Assembly (NCBI GenBank): GCA_016748015.1
Contig: JAAOMT010000703.1
Span: 637,764 to 701,763 of the forward strand
Direction: 5' to 3'
From: Geosiphon pyriformis
Taxonomy: Eukaryota; Glomeromycota; Glomeromycetes; Archaeosporales; Geosiphonaceae
DNA: 64,000 nt
This document shows positions 10,651 to 21,905 of this stretch, piece after piece (within the stretch, counting starts at the first letter, position 1; every line of letters starts with the position of its first letter). Below the pieces are notes generated by a model, which worked only from the letters and a program-made list of their open reading frames with translations, searched no databases and had not been told where the DNA came from. Position numbers and translations under genes: made by a program.

Positions 10651-12477
10651 GATATATCAGTTAATATGGCAGAAGAAAAAATTGTTGACAAAGAAGAAAT
10701 TATCTCAACTCATCAAACAATTTTCATTCCGCCATATGACCAGTATATGTTAGCCATAAAAAGAGAAGTAAGAGATCAAGCTCAATTGTTTGAAGCAAAA
10801 GCCACTATTTGTAAATTAGAAGAGATTGGACTCATTAATTTCTACATATCAGCCAAGAGCTCCAAAAACATCAAAATCCTCATATATAACACAACGGGAA
10901 AAGTCATCAAAATACCAAAGAGAACTATCATTGAATATTTAACCACTGAAGTTGAGGATCAACCACTAAACCACATTCCAGATTTTCCACAGCTTTGTGA
11001 ATATGTGGACATTACATCACAAACCATTTATGGAAGAAGTGAATGTTATCTGCTCCAACCAGAACAATTAAAACAGATAAACATGAGGAATCTAGATCCA
11101 TTTCAACAAATACAATTAAAGATATTACTCAGAAATTTTAATGACATCTTTGCCAGTGAAAATGAATTTGGCCACACCAACATCATCCAGCATCAAATCA
11201 AGACTGGAGATGCAATGCTAATTAAACAATGAGCATACAGAGTATCACCAGCTAGCCATAAAATCATTTGTCAAGAAATCAACCAGATGCTTAACAATGG
11301 GCTAATTCAGTCATCAATGAATTCATGGTTGTCACCAGTAGTACTAGTCCATAAAAAAAATAGAAAAATCCATTTTTGTATAGACTACTGAAAACTGAAT
11401 GGAGTAACTAAAGATGATAGCTATTCAACTCCAAAGATCCAAGAACTATATGATGCTTTTGGAGGAAATAAATGGTTCTCAACACTAGATTTAAATAGTA
11501 ATTACTGGCAAGTAGCCATGGATCCAGCTGACAAAAAAAAAACAGTGTTCACCACAAGAGAAGAAAATTTTGAGTTTGAAGTCATACCATTTGGCTTGAT
11601 GAATGCTCCAGCAACATTCCAACAGCTCATGGAAATTGTCTATATTAGATTACTATGGAAATTAGTAGTTATGTACTTGGATAACACCAATGTGTTCTCA
11701 AAAACATTCGATGATCATTTGCATTATCTCCAACAAGTGTTTGAAAGATTGAGAAGAGCAGAATTGAAACTAAATGCAACCAAATGTTTCTTTGAAAAAA
11801 CTGAATTCAAGTTTTTGGGACATGTAGTAAGCAAAGATGGAATCAAAACGGATCCAGACAAGATTAAAGTAGTTAAGAACTTTTCAGTACCAACTAACTT
11901 GACAGAACTAAGAGCATTTTTAGGTTTTACAGACTATTATTGCCATTTTATTAAAGACTTTTCAAAACTGGCTTAGCCATTTCACCATCTATAGACCAAG
12001 AATGTAAAATATGAATGGACTGAAGCTCAACAAGAAGCATTTGACACATTAAGAAGAAAGCTTATCCAAGCTTCAGTATTGATGTATCCAGATCACAGCA
12101 AACCATTTATAATTACCACTGATGTATCAGGTCAAGCATTGGAAGCAGTACTATCACAAAAAAGATCAGATGAAAGAGAACATCCAGTAGCTTATGCCAG
12201 TAGAAGCTTAAGTCCAGCTGAGAAGAACTATGGAACTCCAGCACTAGAACACTTAGCTATCTATTAGGCTGTCATCAAATAGAAGAAATACTTGAGTCAA
12301 AAGTTTAAAGTATACACTGATTATAAAGAATTGACTTCAATCCAGAAACAAAAATTTGCAGATAACCACTATATCAGATGAAAAATAGAACTTTCACTAT
12401 TCAATTATACAGTACATTATAAAAAGAGAAAAGACAATTGAAATGCCGATGGACTGTTACAAATAAGACAAATCTAA
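10651..12477 (+). pseudogene. B1 linker, reverse transcriptase and RNase H
   Basis: The linker (GLINFYISAKSSKNIKIL) resembles the short beta domain before RT in gypsy elements. RT blocks: NGLIQSSMNSW, FSTLDLNSNYWQVAM, FEVIPFGLMNAPATFQ, YLDN (catalytic YLDD with the second Asp to Asn) and FLGHVVSKDGIKTDP. RNase H: ITTDVSGQALEAVLSQ and VYTDYKELT. Ends at TAA 12475-12477. Stops at about 11230, 11389, 11974, 11992, 12268, 12283 and 12379. Confidence 0.85.
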
Positions 12478-12669
12478 AAACATTTCAACCCAAAAATATA
12501 ACAAAAGATGAACACACAAAAATACCAACAACTTCAACATTATATAAATACTCAATTGTTCAAGGAGAAATTATCTCAAAAGGAACAAAACAATATAAAA
12601 CAACAATCAAAATATTTTATCAATTATCAAAATATACTCTACTAGAAGAACAGAAAAAATCTAGATCAA

Positions 12670-13884
12670 CCAATTAGAGTAATCACAGAACCAGAGAAAG
12701 AGACAATATTATTCAACATGTATTCAGATCCAACAGCAGGACATTTTTATAAAAAAGCAACTATAGAAAAAACCAGAAAAAGATATTATTGGCCATCAAT
12801 ATATCCAGATATTATCTAATATGTTCAAAATTATAATGCTTGTCAAAGAAGAAAAGGAACAAGATCAAGTGAATCATTAAGACCAATCAAAGTAAGACAA
12901 CTATTTGATTGCATTAGAATTGACTTAGTCAGACTATTAACAATCACCAGTAAAGGCAACAGATATATTGCAGTAGCCATGAACTATCTCACAAAATGGC
13001 CAGAAGCAAAAGCCATTCAAAGAGCAGATGCAGAATCTGTTGCCAAATTCGTCCATCAAGATTTGATATGTTGACATGGATGTCCAAAAAAACTACTATC
13101 AGATCAAGAAACTCATTTTGTAAATAGAACATTAACAGAATTAAGTCAGAGATTTGGGATAAAAAGACCATTATCGTTACCATATCATCCACAAACAAAT
13201 GGACTAGTCAAAAAATTTAATAGAACACTATGTAAAGCAATTGCCAAAATCAGTCAAGAAAACCAAGATGAATGGGATTTGTTTATACTATTAGTATTAT
13301 TTGCTTATTGGACAATAAAACAAGATACTACACAAGCAACACTATTTGAATTGGTATATGGTAGGACAGCAACATTACCAGTTAAGAGAGAGGTCAGCAC
13401 ATATCCAACTGAACCAATAACAGAAGCTAATTTCCAAGAAACATTGTTGAGAAGAACATATGACCTAATGGAAACACTAGAAAACAGATGACGAAAAGCA
13501 GCTGATAATATTCAAAAGTCTCAAGAAAAGCAAAAAAAATGACATGATAACTAATTATTAGATAAACCAGTTGAATTCAAGATTGGAGACAAAGTACTTT
13601 TACATCATACCAAAGTAGAAAAACAATGAAGTGAAAATTTTGATTCCAAATGGAATGGACCATTTTACATAGAAGAAATTCTTGAAAATAGAGCTTATAA
13701 ACTAAGATAAAACAACAAAACCTTAGCCAAAGCAGCACATAGTGATTAACTCAAACCATATCACCAAATAACATTATCATCTACCAATAATATTTCACAA
13801 TTAGGAGTACAACAAATACTAGTTCAACCAAATAAGATTTTATGAGATCTGAAACCAATTATAATCATTGAACCAAACATGTAA
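12670..13884 (+). pseudogene. B1 integrase
   Basis: Zinc domain HFYKKAT...RYYWPSIYPD with QNYNAC (first Cys lost to Tyr). Core Asp in IRIDLVRLL, Asp in LLSDQETHF, and GLVKKFNRTL where the catalytic Glu has become Lys (G to A). GPY/F-like WNGPFYIEEIL. Stops at about 12820, 13072, 13489, 13540, 13552, 13627, 13708 and 13747. Ends at TAA 13882-13884. Catalytically dead by the Glu change alone. Confidence 0.82.
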
Positions 13885-13944
13885 AATCAAACAATAAAAA
13901 AGTATATAAAGACACAGTATACATGACAAAGGCAACCAAGAAAA

Positions 13945-14571
13945 ATGGAAATACCAGATCATATTCACATCATAGCTCAACAATTATTTCAGGCCTTAAG
14001 TTAACAATTTTTAAACATGGAAATTATTGTTAACAACCAAACAATTTGCTATTGAAATACCAAAAGAAAAACAAAGAATACACCATATCAACGGTTACCA
14101 AAAAATGATAAAAACTGGTCAAACAACATAATAAAAAAAGTAAAAAACACTTTTGGAAAAATGGCACCAACAGAAGAACTTACAAAAGAGAATTGGAAGC
14201 AATGGACAGAACAACTTCCAATATTATACTGTTACTACCAGCTAGGCCGAAAGTTAAATATTCAGGAGTTGTATATCAACAAATCCAAGAGAATATTTAA
14301 CCAAAACATAATACAGCAAATTGAAGAATTTATTGGAAAAAAAATGAACTTAACACTACATGTAAGAACAATTTATTGACTGCACAACATATTTCAGAAC
14401 TATCCAGAAATACTGTTACACTCTGACATGAAAACCATAACCATTAATCAATGGAGAAAAATGAACAATACACAAGTAGAAAATGTGAAGAACAAAGTTG
14501 AACAAACAATACTTGAAAAGAAAGTATTAGAATTAATTCAAAATGAAGATTTTGATGGAGCTCAATATTAA
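13945..14571 (+). pseudogene. B1 ORF3
   Basis: ATG at 13945, end TAA 14569-14571, 14 bases before the 3' LTR, about 208 codons. The start (DHIHIIAQQLFQ) aligns with IHSLAQQIFQ in B' and NIQQISQKLM in family A. The end (MNNTQVENVKNKVEQTIL) aligns with MTNTQFEELQTKITQVIL in B' and LTELKFQQFSDQITSIIL in A1. Internal stops TAA near 14002, TGA near 14055 and TGA 14377. No membrane segment. Function unknown. Confidence 0.6.
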
Positions 14572-14584
14572 AAAGAGGAGATAA
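14572..14584 (+). promoter_or_regulatory. B1 polypurine tract
   Basis: AAAAGAGGAGATAA directly before the LTR start. The same AAAAAGAGGGAATAA run precedes the B' 3' LTR on the minus strand (46094-46108), and a similar run precedes the B2 LTR. Confidence 0.65.
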
Positions 14585-14647
14585 TGTTACTCATAAAAAG
14601 AAAACAGATATAGAAAATAGCAGACCAATAAGAGAATAGTATTTAGC

Positions 14648-14822
14648 ATGTGAGCACATTGCTCAGCAATATAGAGCAATATCAGAAATTATGGCACATT
14701 GTTTAGCAATGTAGAGCAATGTCAGAAAACATGACACATTGTTCAGCAATGTAAGTATTGCTTAGCAATATGAGCATTGCTCAAGAAATCATAGCACATC
14801 GCTTGGAAATGTGAGCAATTTC
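14648..14822 (+). repeat. U3 cassette of palindromic ATTGCTCAGCAAT repeats
   Basis: Degenerate tandem units of about 20 and 40 bp built around ATTGCTYAGCAAT, a near-perfect palindrome (for example ATTGCTCAGCAAT, ATTGTTTAGCAAT, ATTGTTCAGCAAT, ATTGCTTAGCAAT), alternating with AGAGCAAT. It occupies the space between the LTR start and the TATA box, where B2 and B' carry other repeats. Confidence 0.75.
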
Positions 14823-14837
14823 ATAGAACATCAATTA

Positions 14838-14850
14838 TGTATATATAGCA
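14838..14850 (+). promoter_or_regulatory. TATA region of the B1 LTR
   Basis: TGTATATATAGCA followed by ATTAGAAGTAGAAAAAGCAG. The same context is kept at 22203-22245 and on the minus strand near 45840 and 55220, so this is the likely core promoter of family B. Confidence 0.6.
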
Positions 14851-15451
14851 ATAGCATTAGAAGTAGAAAAAGCAGAATCCTTTAGTTAGAAATCTTCCAT
14901 CCACAAATATTAAATAAATAAATCATCTACTATTCAAATTCACTCTCCACTATCAACACTTCATGTTGATAGTAATTGATACTTAACTACACTGGAACAA
15001 TAGCTCTTGATTATGGTTATTGACAAGATACTAACTTGTATATTGTCTTGACTTTTTTTTTTATTTTTTTTTATTTTTCTTTTGTTTTTTTATTTTTCTT
15101 GTTGAATACTAACTGATTAAGGATTAAAGTGCTAAGTAATTGACATCACAGATAGTCTGGTAAAAGACCCAGAAATAAGGGTAAAATTATATATATATTA
15201 TTAGATAGCTTACCAAAAAAGCACAAATGCCAGAATAAATCTGGCCACCAAGCTAAGAAAGAAATTGGGAAAACAACTTGAGAATACAACCACCATCAAT
15301 CTTAAAAGATCTCTGTCCATTATACAAAGAACTTAACTCTAAAACCTTTAGATACAATTAACATACTAGTATTACCAGCCTTATCAAGATATTGAGCACC
15401 AAATTACGGATTTGTTATTTGATTTAAGACCCCAAATAATCATCTGTAACA

Positions 15452-15610
15452 ATGCTAAAAAGATTGCCCAAGCAATTTACCTATCCTTAATCAACATTTC
15501 AGGTCTACAATCAGTCAACAACAGAGAACAATTGGGAAAAAGTGAAAGAGGAATGCAAGGTTTTGGTTTAATTGGATGATTTACAGTATCAGTAAACATA
15601 GCTCTTAATA
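15452..15610 (+). pseudogene. A2 dUTPase C-terminal fragment
   Basis: Reads KKIAQAIYLSLINISGLQS, then RGMQGFGLIG with TGA and FTVSVNIALN, that is motif 4 to motif 5 and the C-terminal arm. Motifs 1 to 3 lie on the far side of the B1 insertion, upstream of the window. Confidence 0.75.
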
Positions 15611-17425
15611 CACAGAATAAATCTTACCAGATTCTTCAACTTCCCCAACCAATTACCATTTTATCTTTTGGTGAACATCACGAAATTTACACTTGCTCAA
15701 AACCCACTACTACCTAACAAATCTTTAAATTCAATGAACAAATCTGTTTAAAGCATAAAATTTTAATCCCAAATGTTTATATTCTCAAAGGAATGAAAAA
15801 ATTCCAAGTTATATTCTACAATTCCAATAATTACCCCATTGTTTTATTGAACAAACTAGAGATTAGAATCATACACAGTAACATCTTTCAAGATAAAAAC
15901 CCTCAAATTGTCTCTAATTTCATCGAAATTATAAGACATACACTACTTTCAAATTCAAACATCATTTTTACTACTGAAAACTATCACCTGTTAAAAGAAA
16001 AACTCTCTTGAATTAACATAAGTCCCTTAGAACTCCAACAACAAAGACAATTGAAACAACTGATAGCTGAATTTGCAGATATATTTGCAAAAGACAACAA
16101 TGACCTTGGAAAAACTAATATTGTTCAACATCAAATTCACACAGAAGATGCTCTACCAAAACAACAACAAGCCTATTGAGTTCTACCTGCTAACCACCAA
16201 TTTATCAGAGAAAAGGTCCAAAAAATGCTCAATAATAGATTAATTCAACCATCAAGAAGTTTTTGGGCCTCACCAGTAGTTTTTGTCAAAAAGAAAAACA
16301 GAAAAATCAGATTTTGTGTTGACTATTAACAACTAAACAGTGTCACAATTAGAGATGCCTATCCTCTACCAAGAATTGATGACATATTAGATGCTTTAGG
16401 AAAAGCCAAGTTTTTCTCAACTTTAGACTTAGAAAGTGGATACTGATAAGTCGAAATGGATCCAAAAGATCAACTCAAAACAGCATTTACCACTCAAGGA
16501 GAAAACTATAAGTTCAATGTTATGCTTTTTGGACTCTGCAATGCACCAGCAACATTCCAATAACTCATGGATGTTATATATAAAGAACTCTTATAGCAAA
16601 TCAGTAATTGTTTATCTTGATGACACTGATGTTTACTCACCAAACTTTGAAGCCCATCTTATTCACCTGTGAGAAGCTTTTCAATGATTACGGAAAGCAG
16701 GATTAAAGTTAAACATTAAGAAATATTACTTTGGAAAAACAAGCCTAATTTTTCTTGGACACATTGTTAGCAAAAAAAGAGTCAAACCAAACCCTAGAAC
16801 AATCAGTGCTGTCAAGAACTTTCAAACTTCCAAAAATACCATAGAGCTATGAGGATTTGTAAGATTAGCCTTTTGCTATAAAAAATTCATAAAAAGATTC
16901 TCAGAAATTGCCAAACCACTCAACTATCTTACCAACAAAAACGTGCCATATTAATGAACTGAAAAACAACAAAAAGCTTTTAAAACTCTCAAAACAAAAT
17001 TGACAACAGCTCCAGTTTTTGCTTATCCAGACTTTAACAAACAGTTTCAACTAGCTACTAATGCTTTACACATAGCTTTTGGTGTCATTCTATCACAATT
17101 AGATAAAAATGGCCAGAAACAAGTCATTGCCTATGCCAGCAGAACACTCAAGCCAACAGAACTCAAATATGGCTCAACTGAATTAAAAGCTGCCACAGTC
17201 ATTTGGGCTCTTAAACATTTTCAACAATATCTGAGGAATGGAAAAGAATTTGATATCATAACTGACAATATTGGCCTTAAATAGCTCAATAAAAAGAAAA
17301 CTGAACAAAGTGCCAAACAGTCTTGATGGAATAACTTTCTAGCAGACTACAAATATATTGTATACTACAAACCAGGAAAACTACACACCAATGTTAATAG
17401 CCTCTCAAGAATAAGACAAAATTAA
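15611..17425 (+). pseudogene. A2 linker, reverse transcriptase and RNase H
   Basis: Linker NEQICLKHKILIPNVY to LEIRIIHSNIFQD. RT: LIQPSRSFWASPVVF, FCVDY-stop-QLN (TAA at an expected Arg), [30 protein letters not shown] (catalytic Asp pair intact) and FLGHIVSKKRV. A shift near 16600 splits RT. RNase H ATNALHIAFGVILSQ is open from 17000 to 17284. Ends at TAA 17423-17425. More than ten stops. Confidence 0.85.
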
Positions 17426-17529
17426 TAATACCAACAAATTCACTACAACTTACCAACCTACTAACAAATAACAAAACAACAATAGATTTCAGAAATTACA
17501 ACAATCTTAAAAACTATTTAAAGACTCTT

Positions 17530-18842
17530 ATTATGCCAGAAAATTAGTTTTCAAGTGAAAAACATCGATTACAACACCAATTCAAACAATATTTCATACA
17601 CTATAACAAAATTTATTACAAAAATTGTAGAAATCCAAACCAGACTAATACAGAAAAATGAAAAAGAAACAATCCTATACAACATGCATACAGATCTTTC
17701 TTTAGCATACTTAAGAAGAGATGGAACAATTCAAAGAACTTTTGAACATTATTTTTGGCCTCACATGCAAAAAGACATTCGAAAATATGTAGAATCTTGT
17801 GATAGTTGTTAAAGAAAAGAAGAAATTCATCTCACAGAACCTTTAAATCCAATCAAAGTTGGACAACCTTTTGACAGAGTTGGAATTGATTTAGTCAGAC
17901 CATTATCTATCACAACCCAAGAAAATTGTTATATTGTAATAACAGTAGATTATCTCACCAAATGGCTTGAAGTTAGAGCCATTCAAAGAGCAAATGCAAA
18001 ATCAGTAGCAAATTTCATCTATGAAGACATTATTTGTAGACATGGATGCTCAATTAAACTTTTATCTGATTAAAAAACACATTTTATGAACAACTTGATA
18101 CAAAAAATCTGTGAACAATTTAATGTCAAAAGACCTCTATTATTATCTTATTACCCTTAAACAAATGGACTTGTAGAATAGTTCAAAAGAACATTGTGTG
18201 AATTTTTAGCCAAAGTCTCAACAGACTTTAAGCAGGAATGAGATATCTTTATTCCATTAGTGTTACTAGCATACAGAACACTAAAACAAAATACTACAAA
18301 ACACATACCATTTAATCTTACTTATGGAAGGACAGCAACATTACCAATTAATTTTACAGTGGAAACGTATCCAGTACAACCAATCAATGAAGAAAACTTC
18401 TAAGAAACACTCCAAAAAAGAGCCTACACTTTCCTTAGTACATTGGAAGGAAAAAGACATATAGCAGCCACTCATATTGAACATTCCCAAGCCCTACAAA
18501 AAGAAAGACATGACAGCAAACTGCCACCAGTTACCAACAAATTTAAAGTTGGAAATAAAGTTCTCTTATACAGAACTAAGGCTGAAAAACAATGGAGTGG
18601 AAAATTTGAACATAAATGAGATGAACCATTTTATATTCACGAAATTCTAGACAATGGATTATACAAGTTAAGACTTGATGACAAAGTACTAACAAAAGTT
18701 GCACATGGAGATTGATTGAAACAATTCTGAATCATTAATTCTACAAATTGGTACACATTCCCCTTTAATTGATCCTAAAGATATTCCCCAAAATTTAGAA
18801 CCAATAATTATAATAGAACAACAACCAAACTTGAACACTTAA
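17530..18842 (+). pseudogene. A2 integrase
   Basis: Zinc domain with FEHYFWPHM and CDSC. Asp in IDLVRPLSI, Asp in LLSD and Glu in GLVE (followed by a stop at an expected Arg). GPY/F-like DEPFYIHEIL. A short deletion near 18720 removes part of the segment written HYNSRNN in E and shifts the last 40 codons. Stops at about 17810, 18070, 18155, 18178, 18238, 18400 and 18617. N-terminal part also shifted near 17640. Confidence 0.8.
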
Positions 18843-19006
18843 TTTAACATTTTTTACAAACTCCTTTAAAATACACAAAACAAATCAAAAATAGTAAATA
18901 ATTAGAAGAAATATTCAAACCCAAAAACAAATAAAAAAACCCTATACCCAAAAATAATTTTTTTTATTCTTTTTCAAATTTTGTTTATTAGTTAGTCATT
19001 TTTATT

Positions 19007-19714
19007 ATGATTATTCCTTGAAACATTCAACAAATATCCCAAAAATTAATGTTAGCTTTGAAAACACTTTCTGACTTATCCATAACGATTAATGGAAGTT
19101 AAATTAATTACATTCAGAAAAAAACTACAGCAACAGTAGTAAATAATTCTCAGAATTATCACTTCTATAGAAAAAAAACAAAAAGTTCCTCTGGAAATCA
19201 ATTACCAGAACTTTTGAAACAAGCACTAAAAGAAAACTTTTTATCTGCCCCTATTAATATTCCACCAAATACCACAATGCAACAAAAACTTCTACTATTT
19301 CTTAATGAACAGAACAATAAACATACTCTTATATATAGATATTTTCATATTGGAAAAACACTTTATGAATGAAAACTAGAACTGGAAACAACCAACATTA
19401 CTCTTGAGGCTATACAAAAACAAATTTACAATGAATTCAAGACAGCAACTGAACCAACAAACACTCATTACAAACTTAGAGCAGCATTTAGATTCTATGA
19501 TTTATTGAACACTTGTGAAAACATCCTACAAAACCCAATACTTTATCCAATGAAGATTCAATATATTAGAAAGCTTACAGAACTGAAATTTCAACAATTT
19601 TCAGATCAGACCACTTCAATTATCTTGGACCATTATTTTAACATCACAGATAGTGCTTGGACTTTGATGGAGCTCAGTCTGGAGGAGGAGATTATGTTAC
19701 CAGTAGAATTTTAA
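19007..19714 (+). pseudogene. A2 ORF3
   Basis: ATG at 19007, end TAA inside the LTR (19712-19714), stops TGA at 19019 and 19370 and one near 19094. C-terminal 69 residues open, with KLTELKFQQFSDQTTSIIL, the same motif as in A1. The last codons LPVEF are encoded by the first bases of the LTR, and a GGAGGAGGAGATTA purine run (19681-19694) encodes the residues before it. Confidence 0.6.
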
Positions 19715-20653
19715 CTATTAATTAGCATGAAATTACCTTCATAATTCCTATTATTAATTAGCATATATTATTATTATTTCGATTATTACTTATTATTTAA
19801 TCTAATTATCAAATATTATTACTCAATTAATAATCTGATTTGTACTCTAAAAATTAAGATAATCAAATTACACAATACCCTGAACCATTTAACATAGTCA
19901 AAATTCGCCAAAATCAATAAAAATTGGCTGAAATAATCAATAGTTCAGTGAAATAACTTGTAGTTTGCCAAAATGTATCTTTAGTTCACCCAAATTATAG
20001 CAAAAAGAAAAGTGCAAGTTCAAAGACTAGTACTACAACAAGTTGTATAAAAGAAGAACTTCTCTTTTTAAGAAAATGTATCTTCTCATAGTATTTTAAT
20101 ATAGTATCTTACTTTAGATATCTTAATTAAAACAAATCATCTTTTACATATTTCAAATAAAAATTAAATATTCGAAAAACAAATCTTTTGATTATTACAT
20201 TTAAAATTCCCTTAACACAACTAACATTTTGAAATTGATTAGCTACCAATTTCAATAAACTGTTAGTGACTCCAGGCCTGGATAGAAAACGTTTCCCTTA
20301 ACAGAATTCTATTTTTTTTATTTTTTTTTTATTTTTTTTTTATTTTCTTGTTACAATCATTAAGGTAGTCTACAGACAAGATTCCTGTAGAAAATTTGAC
20401 TTTTACAGCAAAGTAACTACACATTTTAGTGAGCTTCCAGACAAGCAATTCCTGGGAAAAAGTTGACATTTACTACATAAAGTAACTGGCAAGGAATTGG
20501 CCATTTCACTTATAAGCCCAGCAGTTCAAATTATAGAAAATAATTTAAAGATAAATTCAGTTACTGGAGGTCCAACTTTTTCCTAAGAACGTAAATTCAC
20601 AGCAAATCAACATTAACAACATTCAAAAAAAAAGATCAAAATCTCTGGTAACA
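19695..20653 (+). repeat. A2 3' LTR (959 bp)
   Basis: Starts TGTTACCAG, ends CTCTGGTAACA. Contains five degenerate TTYGCCGAAAT-like motifs at about 19908-19995 and TATAAAAG at 20046-20053. A pure T-rich run at 20310-20350 is longer than in other copies. Next bases ATGG (20654-20657) belong to B2 integrase and are the presumed target duplication. Confidence 0.87.
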
Positions 20654-21038
20654 ATGGTGAAAAGCAGTTGATAACATTCAAAAATCACAAGAAAAACAAA
20701 AAGAAAGACACAATAACCAACTATCAGATAAACCAGTCGAATTCAGAATTGAAGACAAAGTACTGTTACATCATACCAAAGCAGAAAAACAGTGGAATGA
20801 AAAATTTGATTCAAAATGGGATAGATCATTTCACATACACAAAATTTTAGAAAATGGATCTTACAAGTTACAATTAAAAAACAGAATTTTGAAAAAGACA
20901 GCACATGGAAATCATTTAAAAATTTATCAAACACAAAGATCAACATCAGTGGAATCACAACTAAAAGCACAAATTCTATTAATCAGACCAGAAAATATAC
21001 CACGAGATATAGAACCAATCATAATTATCAAGATGTAG
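20654..21038 (+). pseudogene. B2 integrase C-terminal region
   Basis: Reads NIQKSQEKQKERHNNQL, VLLHHTKAEKQWNEKFDSK, WDRSFHIHKILENGSYKLQ (GPY/F-like) and ends EPIIIIKM at TAG 21036-21038. Open with no stop for about 120 codons, one of the cleaner pieces. The catalytic core is on the other side of A2, outside the window. Confidence 0.78.
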
Positions 21039-21118
21039 CTACATATGTGCTGAAATCTAGATATTATGTGCATATAAGTCTCAAGACTACAAAGAAGGGA
21101 ATAATAAAAATTTCAACC

Positions 21119-21890
21119 ATGAATCTTTCAGACAAAATTTTAAAATTATCTAAACAATTATTTAACAAAATTCAAAAATCTACATCTCAAATAAAAATTA
21201 TAATCAATAAAAAAGAGATAAGATATAGAGATAAAGGGAAAAGAGAGATGAGTAAGAGTTTAACTAAAACTAACTATTTTCATCTCTACACTCCACCCAA
21301 AAAAGAAATTTTACAAAAAAAAATTAAATATACTTCTCAGGCAGGATGTGGAAAAAAAGGAGAAGAGAAAGAAAAAAGAGTGAAAAAATTAGATAAAAAA
21401 CAAAAACAATTATATACAACATACTTAGCCCTTGAACTAGAAAAAATTAAAGAATCTTTAGCTCGTGAAACCAAACTCCCCAAAACAGGAGAGTGGACAC
21501 CAAACAATGCCCAAGAGTAGAAAAAAAAAACTTCCTTCAACATATTGGTTTTACAAAATCAGAGAACAACTAGACTTAGAAAACCTATATGGAGACTACA
21601 ACCAGAAAACTTTCAACAAAGAAGCAATGCGATAAGTAGAAAAATTCATAGGAAGGAGCAACCTGACACTATACTATAAGACAGTATGTTGATTATATGT
21701 CACTTTTCAATATTGTTCAAATGTACTATTGAATGGATCTTTGAAAAAGATAACAGTTAACAACATAGAACAAATAATCAATTAACAGTTCAAAGATCTA
21801 CAAAAAGCCATACTCAACATAACCATTGAAAATTACATAAACAAAGTTCTATTAACAGACATAACCAACTTTGCAGAAGCTCAATATTAA
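21119..21890 (+). pseudogene. B2 ORF3
   Basis: ATG at 21119; the frame also extends upstream to 21047. N-terminal LSDKILKLSKQLFNKIQ and IKIIINKKEIRYRD match B' (IKITINQQTIRYKN). The middle has a Lys/Glu-rich insert (21350-21410) absent from B1. TAG at 21518-21520, then an A run where one shift is needed to recover YWFYKIREQLDLENLYGDY and the FAEAQY end (TAA 21888-21890). Taken alone, the first 157 codons could be mistaken for a host gene, but position and motifs identify it. Confidence 0.55.
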
Positions 21891-21905
21891 AAAAAAAAGA
21901 GATAA

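Larger units (their letters stand above)
6826..15451 (+). mobile_element. Ty3/gypsy element B1, 3' part (family B), inserted in A2
   Basis: Starts within gag where A1 is inserted and runs through protease, Cys-rich module, dUTPase, RT, RNase H, integrase, ORF3 and the 3' LTR. Its 5' LTR and gag start must lie upstream of the window. The bases after the LTR (ATGC at 15452) continue a family A dUTPase gene, so B1 inserted there. Many transition stops and at least three frameshifts make it inactive. Confidence 0.85.
14585..15451 (+). repeat. B1 3' LTR (867 bp)
   Basis: Starts TGTTACTCATA and ends ATCTGTAACA. The R/U5 side is close to other family B LTRs (for example GGATTAA...AGTAATTGACATC and GGTTTGTTAT-like text before the end). 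The U3 repeat cassette differs completely from B2 and B'. A T-rich run at about 15050-15110 is shared with B2 and the solo LTR. Confidence 0.87.
15452..20653 (+). mobile_element. Ty3/gypsy element A2, 3' part (family A), inserted in B2
   Basis: Picks up inside dUTPase motif 4 where B1 is inserted and runs to a 3' LTR at 19695-20653. The first four bases, ATGC, match the ATGC at this place in A1 and E and are the presumed B1 target duplication. After the LTR the sequence is family B integrase, beginning ATGG. Closest to A1 throughout, including LTR and ORF3. Many transition stops. Confidence 0.85.

Noticed and set aside
14648-14822. CRISPR-like repeat array
   Set aside because: The units are degenerate and contiguous, with no spacers, lie inside an LTR upstream of a TATA box, and the DNA is eukaryotic.
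21047-21520. A 157-codon host gene
   Set aside because: Its position between integrase and a family B LTR and its match to ORF3 of B' (IKITINQQ-type motif) make it a transposon gene.
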